64,000 nt of DNA from a virus. The stretch lies in the IMG/VR virus record IMGVR_UViG_3300022723_000207, positions 62,001 through 126,000 of that record, one strand, 5' to 3'. This document shows, piece after piece, positions 51,690 through 59,192 of the stretch; within the stretch, counting starts at the first letter, position 1; the number at the start of each line of letters is the position of its first letter. The notes beneath the pieces were generated by a model. That model saw only the letters and a list, made by a program, of their open reading frames with translations. It was not told the DNA's origin and made no database searches. The position numbers and the translations under genes were made by a program.

Positions 51690-52379
51690 TCAAATGATGA
51701 GCCGTTGCCGCAAACTCAATAACTCATCGTCATTTATTATTTTAGATTTAATTTCTGGCCAATCGCTTCTCTTAGAATAATTTGAGGGGTCATTCCACCG
51801 AGTTAGTCGATTGTCGCTATCGTAAGAAGAACCACACCAAGCTATTTTACTCAAAGTTGAATCGTTGTTCACTTTATTGAATTTAGATGCTATTCTTTGT
51901 CTGTACATTTTGTTTTGGACCCATTTATCATAAACAATAGTAAATGATATATTTAAGACTTTTGAGTTAATTGATTCTTTAGCACAATTTTTCCATAGCG
52001 ATATATCTTTATCAGTATAAAGGCCGGATTTGACCCTACTTGCTATCAAGTGTAAAGGGTCTCTTAATATCATTATGGAATATTCATTGGTGCTTTCGCC
52101 AATTGTTTTTTCTTTGTCTGGCACTAACTCCTGATATACTAATGTAGGATCGACATCTTCGTAACTGTAAATTAAGCATTCTCTATCTTCAGTGTTGTCC
52201 CGTAATTTTTGGTATTGGGGGATATCAAAAACGTTGTTGTTTGCTTCACATATTGGACTGCGGTAACATACTACATCGTTAAAGAATAATACTTTATCGA
52301 AGTGACTTGCTATCCAATTAATAATGCAGTGATTACCACTTCGCTTCATACCAAATATTCTAAATTCGTTGTCATTCAT
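51690..52379 (-). CDS. Sulfotransferase-like P-loop protein
   Basis: 229 residues from the ATG at 52379; a longer frame would run into tRNA-Glu. GMKRSGNHCIINWI (about 9-22) is a PAPS-binding-type loop and IMILRDPLHLIASRVKSG (about 105-122) the matching 3'-phosphate segment. It is distinct from the gene at 44993. It lies between two tRNAs on the opposite strand. Confidence 0.62.
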   Translation of the reverse strand: MNDNEFRIFGMKRSGNHCIINWIASHFDKVLFFNDVVCYRSPICEANNNVFDIPQYQKLRDNTEDRECLIYSYEDVDPTLVYQELVPDKEKTIGESTNEYSIMILRDPLHLIASRVKSGLYTDKDISLWKNCAKESINSKVLNISFTIVYDKWVQNKMYRQRIASKFNKVNNDSTLSKIAWCGSSYDSDNRLTRWNDPSNYSKRSDWPEIKSKIINDDELLSLRQRLII

Positions 52380-52391
52380 ATCACTAGTTAC

Positions 52392-52467
52392 GCTCCCTTC
52401 ATCTAGTGGCCTAGGATGCGAGATTCTCAGTCTCGTCACACCGGTTCAAATCCGGTAGGTAGTACCA
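52392..52467 (+). tRNA. tRNA-Glu(CTC)
   Basis: Anticodon stem CGAGA/TCTCG with TTCTCAG, T arm ACCGG/CCGGT, encoded ACCA. One acceptor mismatch (C.T). Confidence 0.88.
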
Positions 52468-52518
52468 GACTCAAAGATAATACAAGTTATATTTTCAAGA
52501 TATAGCTAAGGATGGTCG

Positions 52519-53052
52519 ATGGGTACAGGCGATATGTTCGATGATAGTGGTGGATATAAAAGTCATCACCATAAGTCTCGTGAGGTTACTCCAGAAGAGC
52601 TTCAAGAGTTAGAACGTCGTGCTCGTAAAGAAGGTAAGCGCGATATAATTTTGTCTCAGTTGGTGGATCAGCAAGCAGAGACGGTTAAGGCTCTTAGAGA
52701 GGTCAATATCAGGCTGGCTGAGGGTGGTAGAGACATTGATCGTTTAGATGAGGAACATAGCCAGACTATTCAGTCGGTAAAGGCTATTGGTGTCCAGGCT
52801 CAAAAAGCTACTGATTTAATGACTGCGCATGTCGCTCAGTGTGATGAGCGTTGGAACATGCTTAAAAAACAGATAAATATAAATGAGCAAAAGACTGATA
52901 AGCAGCCCACTGTTGTTCAGACAGTGGTTGCAAATGTCTTGAGTGCCCTTGTGATAGCTGCAGTAATGGGTGGATTAATGGCTTGGATAATGTTGGGCAA
53001 CCAGCCTAAACAGCAACAGCCATCAACACCGCCTACTCACAACAAACCTTGA
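52519..53052 (+). CDS. Coiled-coil protein with C-terminal membrane segment
   Basis: 177 residues. Charged helical region (about 25-125), one membrane helix (VLSALVIAAVMGGLMAWIML, about 140-159) and a Gln/Pro-rich tail. Topology resembles small phage membrane proteins such as holin-accessory or spanin-like proteins, but no family is recognised. Confidence 0.58.
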   Translation: MGTGDMFDDSGGYKSHHHKSREVTPEELQELERRARKEGKRDIILSQLVDQQAETVKALREVNIRLAEGGRDIDRLDEEHSQTIQSVKAIGVQAQKATDLMTAHVAQCDERWNMLKKQININEQKTDKQPTVVQTVVANVLSALVIAAVMGGLMAWIMLGNQPKQQQPSTPPTHNKP

Positions 53053-53059
53053 GGGTATC

Positions 53060-53464
53060 ATGCCTAGCAAAGTATTATTGGTTGAAGATGAGAAGCTTGC
53101 AGCTAAATATTTTAAAAGAGCTTTAGAATCTCATAACATTGAAGTAGACTATTATGAGTCACTAGAAGAACTTAGAGAGCATTATGGCGATTTGAACCAA
53201 TATAAAATGGTATTTGTCGATTTGCGCTTAGATAAAAATGGATGGCATATTGGTGGCAAGGACGTTTTAAAAGAGATGCTTGATGTTTCTGATATGCCGT
53301 TTTATGTTATTTGGACGGCTTATGGGGAATGCCCAGAGGCACGAGAATGTTTGAATATAGGTGCATCGCTTATAATGTCTAAAGATGGCAATTCTGATAA
53401 GATTTTGGAACTGGCTGGCCATATAGATAAGACTTATGAGCCCAGGAGAGTATATGGATATTGA
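53060..53464 (+). CDS. Stand-alone response-regulator receiver domain
   Basis: 134 residues. Acidic pair in LLVEDEK (about 6-12), phosphoacceptor Asp in FVDLRL (about 54), Thr in IWTAYGE (about 85) and Lys in IMSKDG (about 108) are all present. There is no output domain. It may intercept host phosphorelay signalling or act as a phage regulator. It follows the membrane protein by 7 nt, suggesting an operon. Confidence 0.8.
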   Translation: MPSKVLLVEDEKLAAKYFKRALESHNIEVDYYESLEELREHYGDLNQYKMVFVDLRLDKNGWHIGGKDVLKEMLDVSDMPFYVIWTAYGECPEARECLNIGASLIMSKDGNSDKILELAGHIDKTYEPRRVYGY

Positions 53465-53661
53465 ATACCGCTGTAGGTTGGGTGATAGAGATTGATTTTG
53501 GGTCGTTTTATCAGTTAGAACAAGCTATTAGACAGACTGATTATCAAGATAAGTGAACCGGATTATGCAGGTTTATACTGACACTTTTACTAGAGATATA
53601 TGCCCATCTTAAAACTGTGTTCTATCAATCTATATGGAATTACAGAAGAAACTTTAAACAT

Positions 53662-53737
53662 ATGGGCGTAGCTCAATAGGTAGAGCAGCTGATTCCAAAT
53701 CAGCTGGTTGCGGGTTCGATCCCTGCCGCCCATGCCA
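53662..53737 (+). tRNA. tRNA-Trp(CCA)
   Basis: Acceptor ATGGGCG/CGCCCAT, D arm GCTC/GAGC, anticodon stem GCTGA/TCAGC with TTCCAAA, T-loop TTCGATC, G73, encoded CCA. Confidence 0.93.
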
Positions 53738-53747
53738 GAGGGGTCCT

Positions 53748-53814
53748 GTTGGTGAAAGCTGAATAGTGAGCCGTGCCCCACAGCCCAACTAGTAGCTATT
53801 CAGTGGAAGCCAAC
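53748..53814 (+). ncRNA. Structured RNA between tRNA-Trp and tRNA-Gly
   Basis: Outer stem GTTGG/CCAAC, a symmetric 6x6 internal loop TGAAAG/TGGAAG capable of tandem G.A pairs, then a perfect 8-bp stem CTGAATAG/CTATTCAG with a 28-nt loop. No tRNA features inside. Confidence 0.5.
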
Positions 53815-53818
53815 TTAT

Positions 53819-53893
53819 GCGAGATTGGTGTAACGGCTAACATCTGACACTTCCAATGTTAGGCTATCGGTTCGATTCCGATATCTCGCACCA
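53819..53893 (+). tRNA. tRNA-Gly(TCC)
   Basis: Acceptor GCGAGAT/ATCTCGC, anticodon stem TGACA/TGTTA with CTTCCAA, T arm ATCGG/CCGAT, encoded ACCA. Confidence 0.92.
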
Positions 53894-53917
53894 TTCAATG
53901 GAATTAAGGAGTATGAC

Positions 53918-54091
53918 ATGAACATAGGCGATACTGTGATATTGGAGAGTGGCTCTCCGAAAATGACCATTGTTGGTATTATAAAAGGTGAAGCTGAATG
54001 TTCGTGGTATAGTGCAATCGGCAACATTAAATATGATAAATATTCAATAAGCAAGCTGCGGTCGCTTTCTGCGATCCCAGATAGATTTTAG
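53918..54091 (+). CDS. DUF2158-like small protein
   Basis: 57 residues with AAGGAG before ATG 53918. It starts MNIGDTVILESGSPKMTIVG, close to YodC/DUF2158 proteins (GDxVxLxSGxPxMTV), and has the expected short beta pattern. Its last base is the first base of tRNA-Ala. Confidence 0.75.
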   Translation: MNIGDTVILESGSPKMTIVGIIKGEAECSWYSAIGNIKYDKYSISKLRSLSAIPDRF

Positions 54092-54166
54092 GGCCTTGGG
54101 ACTGCTTGGAGTGGTCATCTCCCTTGCAAGGAGAAAAACAGTTGGGTTCGAATCCCAAAAGGTCCA
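54091..54166 (+). tRNA. tRNA-Ala(TGC)
   Basis: Acceptor GGGCCTT/AAGGTCC with the G3.U70 alanine identity pair, anticodon stem TCTCC/GGAGA with CTTGCAA, T arm TTGGG/CCCAA. CCA is not encoded. Confidence 0.92.
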
Positions 54167-54209
54167 CTTTTAGTATTCGTCGGATCGTACCCGATAGACT
54201 CCACCATAT

Positions 54210-54286
54210 GCCCGGTTAGTTCAGCTGGATAGAACATCTGATTACGGATCAGAAGGTCGTAGGTTCGAGTCCTACACTGGGTGCCA
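54210..54286 (+). tRNA. tRNA-Arg(ACG)
   Basis: Acceptor GCCCGGT/ACTGGGT, anticodon stem TCTGA/TCAGA with TTACGGA, T arm GTAGG/CCTAC, encoded GCCA. Same anticodon as the permuted tRNA in module 5. Confidence 0.92.
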
Positions 54287-54294
54287 AACATAAT

Positions 54295-54358
54295 ACACTG
54301 GTTCCTTGACAACTCCGGGGGCAGCCTGTTACAGGTCCCGGTTTTCCACCGCCAGTGT
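54295..54358 (+). ncRNA. Nested long hairpin upstream of 54415
   Basis: ACACTGG/CCAGTGT, CCGGG/CCCGG and CCTGT/ACAGG nest in one long hairpin. It lies between tRNA-Arg and the next gene and contains a TTGACA. It could be a leader or a small RNA. Confidence 0.45.
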
Positions 54359-54402
54359 TGTGCCGCTAAGCGAGAAGGAATATGCGGCGTCGTCGGATGG
54401 GG

Positions 54403-54410
54403 TAAATATA
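54403..54410 (+). promoter_or_regulatory. Candidate late promoter element TAAATATA
   Basis: A/T octamer 4 nt upstream of ATG 54415, which lacks a Shine-Dalgarno. Confidence 0.3.
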
Positions 54411-54414
54411 ATAT

Positions 54415-55002
54415 ATGAACTTAGGTATGATAAACATCACTGACGAAATGGTCGATCACTATGAAAATAGGACTCAAGATCATATCACCTGTGTGAGAAA
54501 TTGCATTAATCATCTCATGGATAAAAATCCGAATTTAGAAAGTCTTAGGTCTCGTGTGTCACTCCACGATCTCAGCAAGTGGAAAGAACCAGAATATACG
54601 CCTTATATCTGGCTGACGTGGCGCTATAAGTGTAAAGATGATGGCATTGAATTAGAATTGCCAGACGGTATGGATGAGAAGATCCAGCGGGCAACTTGGC
54701 ACCACATAACTACTAATCCTCATCATCCAGAGTATTGGGACCAAGACGCAGAGTTTGAAGACAGCCTGAATAAGAGAGACCGCGATAAGCCCCCAGAGAA
54801 ACCCATAGACGCCACCAAAATGGACGATATTTCATTGGCTGAAATGGTTTGTGACTGGAATGCTATGGGACTTGAAAGAGGCAATACCAGTAAAGAGTGG
54901 GCTGATAAAAATGTCAATGTTAGGTGGTTGTTCACAGATGATCAAGTAGAGAAGATTTATAAATGGATTGGCGATTTAGTAGATAAGACTGAATTTCCTT
55001 AA
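54415..55002 (+). CDS. DUF5662-like protein
   Basis: 195 residues. MVDHYENRTQDHITCVRNCI, SLHDLSKW, WHHITTNPHHPEYW and LAEMVCDWNAMG match the His/Asp-rich helical DUF5662 pattern, which looks like a metal-binding HD-like fold. Function unknown. Confidence 0.7.
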   Translation: MNLGMINITDEMVDHYENRTQDHITCVRNCINHLMDKNPNLESLRSRVSLHDLSKWKEPEYTPYIWLTWRYKCKDDGIELELPDGMDEKIQRATWHHITTNPHHPEYWDQDAEFEDSLNKRDRDKPPEKPIDATKMDDISLAEMVCDWNAMGLERGNTSKEWADKNVNVRWLFTDDQVEKIYKWIGDLVDKTEFP

Positions 55003-55013
55003 TAGGGGAAACA

Positions 55014-55277
55014 ATGCAAGTATATGAAGCAACTCACGATTTTGGTAGATTCTTGCGTTGGTTTGGTAATGCTAGAGATTGGGTTAAGATAGATATTGAA
55101 GAACTACACGATTCTACTTTATTGGGTAAAGATACGTTTCCATTCTCCGAGGAAGATTTAAAGATATGGCAACAAGCTGGATTAATAAAAATGAGCGAAG
55201 TAGTTCTTGACCCTAATGATTTTAAACCATACCAAAGCATACTTGTTCGTTGTAAGACTTTGAAAACGCCTATTTAG
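55014..55277 (+). CDS. Hypothetical protein
   Basis: 87 residues with AGGGGAA before the ATG. Small alpha/beta protein. It overlaps the end of the convergent glycosyltransferase gene by 4 nt. Confidence 0.52.
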   Translation: MQVYEATHDFGRFLRWFGNARDWVKIDIEELHDSTLLGKDTFPFSEEDLKIWQQAGLIKMSEVVLDPNDFKPYQSILVRCKTLKTPI

Positions 55278-56104
55278 GGCAACATTCTCAGTAACAACGC
55301 GGCAGCGCGATCTGGCCTTAGATAATTGTCCCAGATCCAACGCGATTGGCGAGCGTAATGATGCGGGTTGATATCTCTCAATTTAGTGAGGTCTTCTGGA
55401 TCTTCTAGAAGGATGTAGTGTTCATTAGGGTTAAAAGGATACTCGAAAATTGGCATATAATTTAGTGCCATGGGCATTCCGCATGATGGATATTCATATT
55501 CGCGGGTGTTTTTGAGTCTCTTGTGTGATAAGATAATGCCCCAAGTTGATTCGAGCATGGTTTGCAGATATTTTTCTGGAGCGATGGGATGGCCTGTTGC
55601 AAAGAAATCACCTAATCCCTGCGCATGTTTAATCCATTCGACCCGGCGCATAAGTAAAGCACTGGCTTTACCTGATGTAATAAACCCGGTGTATTTTTTG
55701 GGACCGTGCCATTGGAATTTGTTAACAAAATCAAACCCGCAAGGGAAAGTAATCCACGGTCTTACAGGACACTTGATCATATCCTCAAATTCAGGATCGT
55801 GATAGAATGACACCCAAAAATCCGGTTTGATATTATTAAACATACCGTTCAAGAATAGCTTATGGTTATGCACTGGCCGCATGAAAGCTTCAAGGATAAC
55901 AAGCCTGCCGCCGATTTTGATAAAGCAAAGACCGCCATATTTGGCGCGATATTTATTGCCAAATAATCTTTTTACTTCTTCTATGAGCATAGTGTTTTCT
56001 GGCTGTTCTTGTCTAGTGACATTAAAAATGCCAGATTTAATTAAAACATCTTCATAACACCGAATAAAATGATGCGGCTTACGACTTTCAAGAATTAGGT
56101 CCAT
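55274..56104 (-). CDS. Glycosyltransferase-like protein, paralogue of 44158
   Basis: 276 residues. NTREYEYPSCGMPMALNYMP and YPFNPNEHYILLEDPEDLTKL closely match the C-terminus of the 44158 protein, while the N-terminal halves are diverged, so acceptors may differ. Its ATG overlaps the stop of the lipase gene (TAATG), giving a two-gene minus-strand operon. Confidence 0.68.
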   Translation of the reverse strand: MDLILESRKPHHFIRCYEDVLIKSGIFNVTRQEQPENTMLIEEVKRLFGNKYRAKYGGLCFIKIGGRLVILEAFMRPVHNHKLFLNGMFNNIKPDFWVSFYHDPEFEDMIKCPVRPWITFPCGFDFVNKFQWHGPKKYTGFITSGKASALLMRRVEWIKHAQGLGDFFATGHPIAPEKYLQTMLESTWGIILSHKRLKNTREYEYPSCGMPMALNYMPIFEYPFNPNEHYILLEDPEDLTKLRDINPHHYARQSRWIWDNYLRPDRAAALLLRMLP

Positions 56105-56682
56105 TACTTACCTAAATACTCTTTAATACCTTCAATATAATCAGGTATATAATGGTCTTCTGTAGACCAGAATTTCCACCATGGGGCTTCTTTAGAGCCT
56201 AGCCTTGTGGTATTGCCGCCATGTTTGTATCCAAACCACCAGGGCGGCACATGAGTTACCCAGTCACCTCTTCCTTTGATTCTAGTGTGTTTGTCTTTGA
56301 TGTGACTGGCGAATCGTTTATTGCCAACACGCGGAGAACCGAGTGTTATGACTGGTTTCTGGAATCGCAATGCGCAAATTTGAGCAATCGCGCCACCTAA
56401 AGAATGACCTAAGAATAAATCGCAGTGCCCGACTATTGGGAATAGTCTTTCTGATTGCTCCCAAAATCCTTGGTGTACTTTGTACTCTTCACCGCCAATA
56501 TTAACTCTTTTTCGGCAAGCTCTAAGGTTATCATAAACATCTTTTGTTCCTGCCTTAGTCCCAGGAATTACGCATATTTCTTGTCCATTAATATTAAATA
56601 AGCTGTATTCAACATGATCTACAGCGCTTTCAGGTTTTAGGTCTGCTTGGAGGAGCAGGCCAGCAGCGTCTAGTAATCTCAT
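56104..56682 (-). CDS. Class 3 lipase-like protein
   Basis: 192 residues of alpha/beta-hydrolase. Catalytic Ser in LGHSLGGAIAQ (about 92-102), Asp in GRGDWVTHVPP (about 137-147), and His in EDHYIPDYIEGI near the C-terminus. It could act on host membrane lipids. First gene of a minus-strand pair with the glycosyltransferase. Confidence 0.85.
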   Translation of the reverse strand: MRLLDAAGLLLQADLKPESAVDHVEYSLFNINGQEICVIPGTKAGTKDVYDNLRACRKRVNIGGEEYKVHQGFWEQSERLFPIVGHCDLFLGHSLGGAIAQICALRFQKPVITLGSPRVGNKRFASHIKDKHTRIKGRGDWVTHVPPWWFGYKHGGNTTRLGSKEAPWWKFWSTEDHYIPDYIEGIKEYLGK

Positions 56683-56700
56683 TGGTTAACTTTGATATAT

Positions 56701-56774
56701 GATGCTGTGGCGGAATTGGCTAACGCTCTTGATTGCAAATCAAGTATTTGTGGGTTCGAGTCCCACCGGCATCT
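56701..56774 (+). tRNA. tRNA-Cys(GCA)
   Basis: Acceptor GATGCTG/CGGCATC, anticodon stem CTTGA/TCAAG with TTGCAAA, T arm GTGGG/CCCAC, U73. CCA is not encoded. Confidence 0.93.
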
Positions 56775-56779
56775 TTACT

Positions 56780-57211
56780 ATGAGGTATTGGCTAAACAAA
56801 TACGATCTTAAAACTAATCCTAGCAATGATCCAAGAAAGAAGCTAGCTAAATTATGTGAAATGTGTTGCAAAAGATACACTAAAAGTCAGAAGATACAGG
56901 GTTAAGATGGCTGCTATAAGCTTGCTTGGCGGCAAGTGCATCAGATGTGAATGGAGTGGCCACATTGCATGTTATGAATTCCATCATCCAGACGCTAATA
57001 AAGAATGTGAGATAAGTCGGATTTATAATAAATCTTGGGATTTTGTTAAAATGAAGTTGTGAAATGTGAATTATTGTGCATTAAATGTCACAAGATCGAA
57101 CACAGTAATTTCAGCGATGAATGGATGGAAATCGTCCTAGAATATGGCAAAGGTCCATATTCAAACCAAGAGGTTGAAGTTCTTTTAAGGCCATATAGCT
57201 CAGCCCGGTAG
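56780..57211 (+). pseudogene. HNH endonuclease remnant with two frameshifts
   Basis: Three consecutive frames together resemble the HNH gene at 59528: CEMCCKRYTKSQK, then LGGKCIRCEWSGHIACYEFH and NKSWDFVKMKL, then CELLCIKCHKIEH. One shift lies near 56900 and one base is missing near 57060. The remnant runs into tRNA-Phe. It sits between two tRNA genes, as expected for tRNA-associated homing. Confidence 0.7.
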
Positions 57212-57265
57212 AGCAGCAGTTTGAAGAACTGCCAGTCGTAGGTTCAAATCCTACTGTGGCCGCCA
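57189..57265 (+). tRNA. tRNA-Phe(GAA)
   Basis: Acceptor GGCCATA/TGTGGCC, anticodon stem GCAGT/ACTGC with TTGAAGA, T arm GTAGG/CCTAC, encoded CCA. G73 is unusual for Phe. Confidence 0.9.
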
Positions 57266-57266
57266 T

Positions 57267-57384
57267 CGTCAGCCCGCGTATCTGCCCAAGGCAATGTAGC
57301 TAAAGGGGTTACGTCCTTTTGCGTGGAAAACATGAGTGTGTTGCTCATGGCTGACATTTAGGGAAGGGATACGATCGGTATCCA
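57267..57384 (+). other. Structured non-coding gap
   Basis: GTCAGCC (57268) pairs with GGCTGAC (57350); CATGAG/CTCATG and a perfect GGATAC/GTATCC hairpin lie in or next to it. No tRNA features; possibly a leader of the next gene. Confidence 0.35.
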
Positions 57385-57443
57385 TTGCGGTAAGCGTAGG
57401 TCGGGGCTTGCTGTACATGTATTTAAAACACGGAGGACAAAGC

Positions 57444-57644
57444 ATGCCAATGTACAAGATTACTGTGGATAAATGTGGAATGCCCAGTGTTGATTTTACT
57501 GAAGTGTTTTATAAAGAAGCCAAGGATTTTGAATCAGCTATTAATGGCGTTGATGAAATTAAGTCAGTTGAAGAAATTGGTCAATCTTGGAATGAGTTTG
57601 TGAGAAACCAGATTCCAAAGCATTTGGTTCATACTAAAAAGTAG
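57444..57644 (+). CDS. Hypothetical protein
   Basis: 66 residues with GGAGG upstream of ATG 57444. Acidic, alpha/beta. No family recognised. Confidence 0.55.
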   Translation: MPMYKITVDKCGMPSVDFTEVFYKEAKDFESAINGVDEIKSVEEIGQSWNEFVRNQIPKHLVHTKK

Positions 57645-57648
57645 ATTA

Positions 57649-58047
57649 GTGGAATTGTCGTTGCTGTTTGCGTTGTCTGCAGAATTTGCTGAGATTGGAG
57701 TTTCAGTAGAGCGGGAAGTTGGCTTAAATAACATGATTGGGTTTTCCGCTGCTGCATTGATCAATACGGAGTTGGGAGCACAAGCACGCATATTTATGGG
57801 AGGAAATAGTAGTTGGTTTTATTGGCGTATGGCTGGCGGATTGGCTTATTTTGAAAATGAATTTCCAAATGGTGGCACAAAGCAGAATTACGTTCTTTCG
57901 TTAAAACTTGGTGGCAGAGTTTCAGAAAAGTATAGTGTTTACTTGGAAGGTAGGCATTATAGCAATGGTCATATGTTTAATGGAAGAGACGAAGATACCA
58001 ATCCTGGATGGAATGGGCTTTTTCTAGGTTTAGCCCGCCATTTTTGA
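57649..58047 (+). CDS. PagL-like lipid A deacylase (outer-membrane barrel)
   Basis: 132 residues from GTG 57649. Alternating beta strands end in YLEGRHYSNGHMFNG and NPGWNGLFLGLARHF, matching the H-x-S-N catalytic site and C-terminal Phe of PagL/acyloxyacyl hydrolase barrels. The N-terminus (ELSLLFALSAEFA) could be a weak signal sequence. Host relatives remove an acyl chain from lipid A. In a phage it may alter the outer membrane against superinfection or sensing; that role is inferred. Confidence 0.7.
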   Translation: MELSLLFALSAEFAEIGVSVEREVGLNNMIGFSAAALINTELGAQARIFMGGNSSWFYWRMAGGLAYFENEFPNGGTKQNYVLSLKLGGRVSEKYSVYLEGRHYSNGHMFNGRDEDTNPGWNGLFLGLARHF

Positions 58048-58090
58048 GTATTTAAATTATACGATAACAAGTTAAATCACAGGAGGCATA

Positions 58091-58396
58091 ATGGCCGCTA
58101 ATGGACATGTTCACTCAGTATATCTTAAAGAGGGTGGATATCATCATCTGTTTAATCTGATGTTCATGACATCTTCAGAGATTGAGATTATTCAATTAGC
58201 TCTTAGTGGCAGACCTATTCCTAAGGACATGTCTTCTTCTGCCGAATCTGTAAGGGAGGCAGTAGACAACATCATTAATGTGGCAGTAGCTAAAGATCAT
58301 CAGCCTGCCCAAGAGCGCATCGAGCCTAGTGATCAAATTAAAGATGCTAAGATTGTTGAAGAAAAGAAAGACGACGAGACAGATAAAGAACAGTGA
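58091..58396 (+). CDS. Hypothetical protein
   Basis: 101 residues with AGGAGG before ATG 58091. Ordered first 60 residues and a charged disordered tail (KKDDETDKEQ). It ends at the base before tRNA-Thr. Confidence 0.58.
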   Translation: MAANGHVHSVYLKEGGYHHLFNLMFMTSSEIEIIQLALSGRPIPKDMSSSAESVREAVDNIINVAVAKDHQPAQERIEPSDQIKDAKIVEEKKDDETDKEQ

Positions 58397-58472
58397 GCTA
58401 GTTTAGCTCAGTTGGTAGAGCAGGTGTTTTGTAAACATCAGGTCGGGGGTTCAAGTCCCTCAACTAGCACCA
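58397..58472 (+). tRNA. tRNA-Thr(TGT)
   Basis: Acceptor GCTAGTT/AACTAGC, anticodon stem GGTGT/ACATC with TTTGTAA, T-loop TTCAAGT, encoded ACCA. Confidence 0.94.
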
Positions 58473-58546
58473 GATAGACTCCAGTGGCTAACAACTGGTC
58501 GTTGGAAATGCCAACGTAAAAGACTCGTGGCAGGGCGGGTAGCTAT

Positions 58547-58621
58547 GCCTGGGTAGCTCAGTGGGAGAGCGCATCCTTGGTAAGGATGAGGCCGAGAGTT
58601 CAATCCTCTCTCCAGGCACCA
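58547..58621 (+). tRNA. tRNA-Thr(GGT)
   Basis: Acceptor GCCTGGG/TCCAGGC, anticodon stem CATCC/GGATG with TTGGTAA, T arm GAGAG/CTCTC, encoded ACCA. Confidence 0.94.
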
Positions 58622-58624
58622 TTT

Positions 58625-58633
58625 AATAAAATA
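58625..58633 (+). promoter_or_regulatory. Candidate late promoter element AATAAAATA
   Basis: Same element as at 6712, here 6 nt upstream of ATG 58640 with no strong Shine-Dalgarno. Confidence 0.35.
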
Positions 58634-58639
58634 TAGGAT

Positions 58640-58948
58640 ATGAAATTGGACATTATTAATACGCTGACAGAAGATCAACAGATGGCTCGCATTATGTCCA
58701 TCATGGAAGATCTCTTTGATGGCCGAGAATTGGAAGACCTGTCAGGCGATGATGAAAATCTTTTGGGTGGTATCAGGAAGCTAGAAGAATTAGCTGCTAA
58801 TTCTGGCGATGAAATGTCTTTTGAGGATATTGAATTAGCGTCGGCTGCTTTTCAGAAGTTAGCGGTATTGCTAAAAAGCAGCAGGGATGCATTGCAAGAA
58901 CAATTGCAGATCAATAGGTTGACAGGTAAAAAGAAGCCTAGTTATTAA
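58640..58948 (+). CDS. Hypothetical helical protein
   Basis: 102 residues, mostly helical and acidic (MEDLFDGRELEDLSGDDENL). No family recognised. Confidence 0.55.
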   Translation: MKLDIINTLTEDQQMARIMSIMEDLFDGRELEDLSGDDENLLGGIRKLEELAANSGDEMSFEDIELASAAFQKLAVLLKSSRDALQEQLQINRLTGKKKPSY

Positions 58949-58977
58949 TTGCTCTGCGAAATCTGTTACAAACAAGT

Positions 58978-59181
58978 ATGATCACAGAAGTCAATGAAAT
59001 TGATATGATGTACATCAGCTACGCGCTGAAGCATCAGGATGATCCAGTAGATGAGGAGACTGCCAACGCGGTCAATGAATCCATCGATAAGTTCTGTAAA
59101 ATGATGGACGAGACAGTAGAGTGGCTGGATAGTGATCCTGGTGTAAAGCTCATTAGTGAGCACGCACGAAAACGTAGTTAG
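58978..59181 (+). CDS. Small acidic helical protein
   Basis: 67 residues. GTTACAAACA before its ATG also precedes ATG 49992. Ends with basic HARKRS just before tRNA-Lys. No family recognised. Confidence 0.5.
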   Translation: MITEVNEIDMMYISYALKHQDDPVDEETANAVNESIDKFCKMMDETVEWLDSDPGVKLISEHARKRS

Positions 59182-59192
59182 CAACCGGTCAA

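Noticed and set aside
52380-52439. Longer N-terminus for the minus-strand sulfotransferase
   Set aside because: It would be translated from the complement of tRNA-Glu.
58472-58546. Another tRNA between the two tRNA-Thr genes
   Set aside because: Only a simple CGTTGG/CCAACG hairpin is present; no acceptor or T arm.
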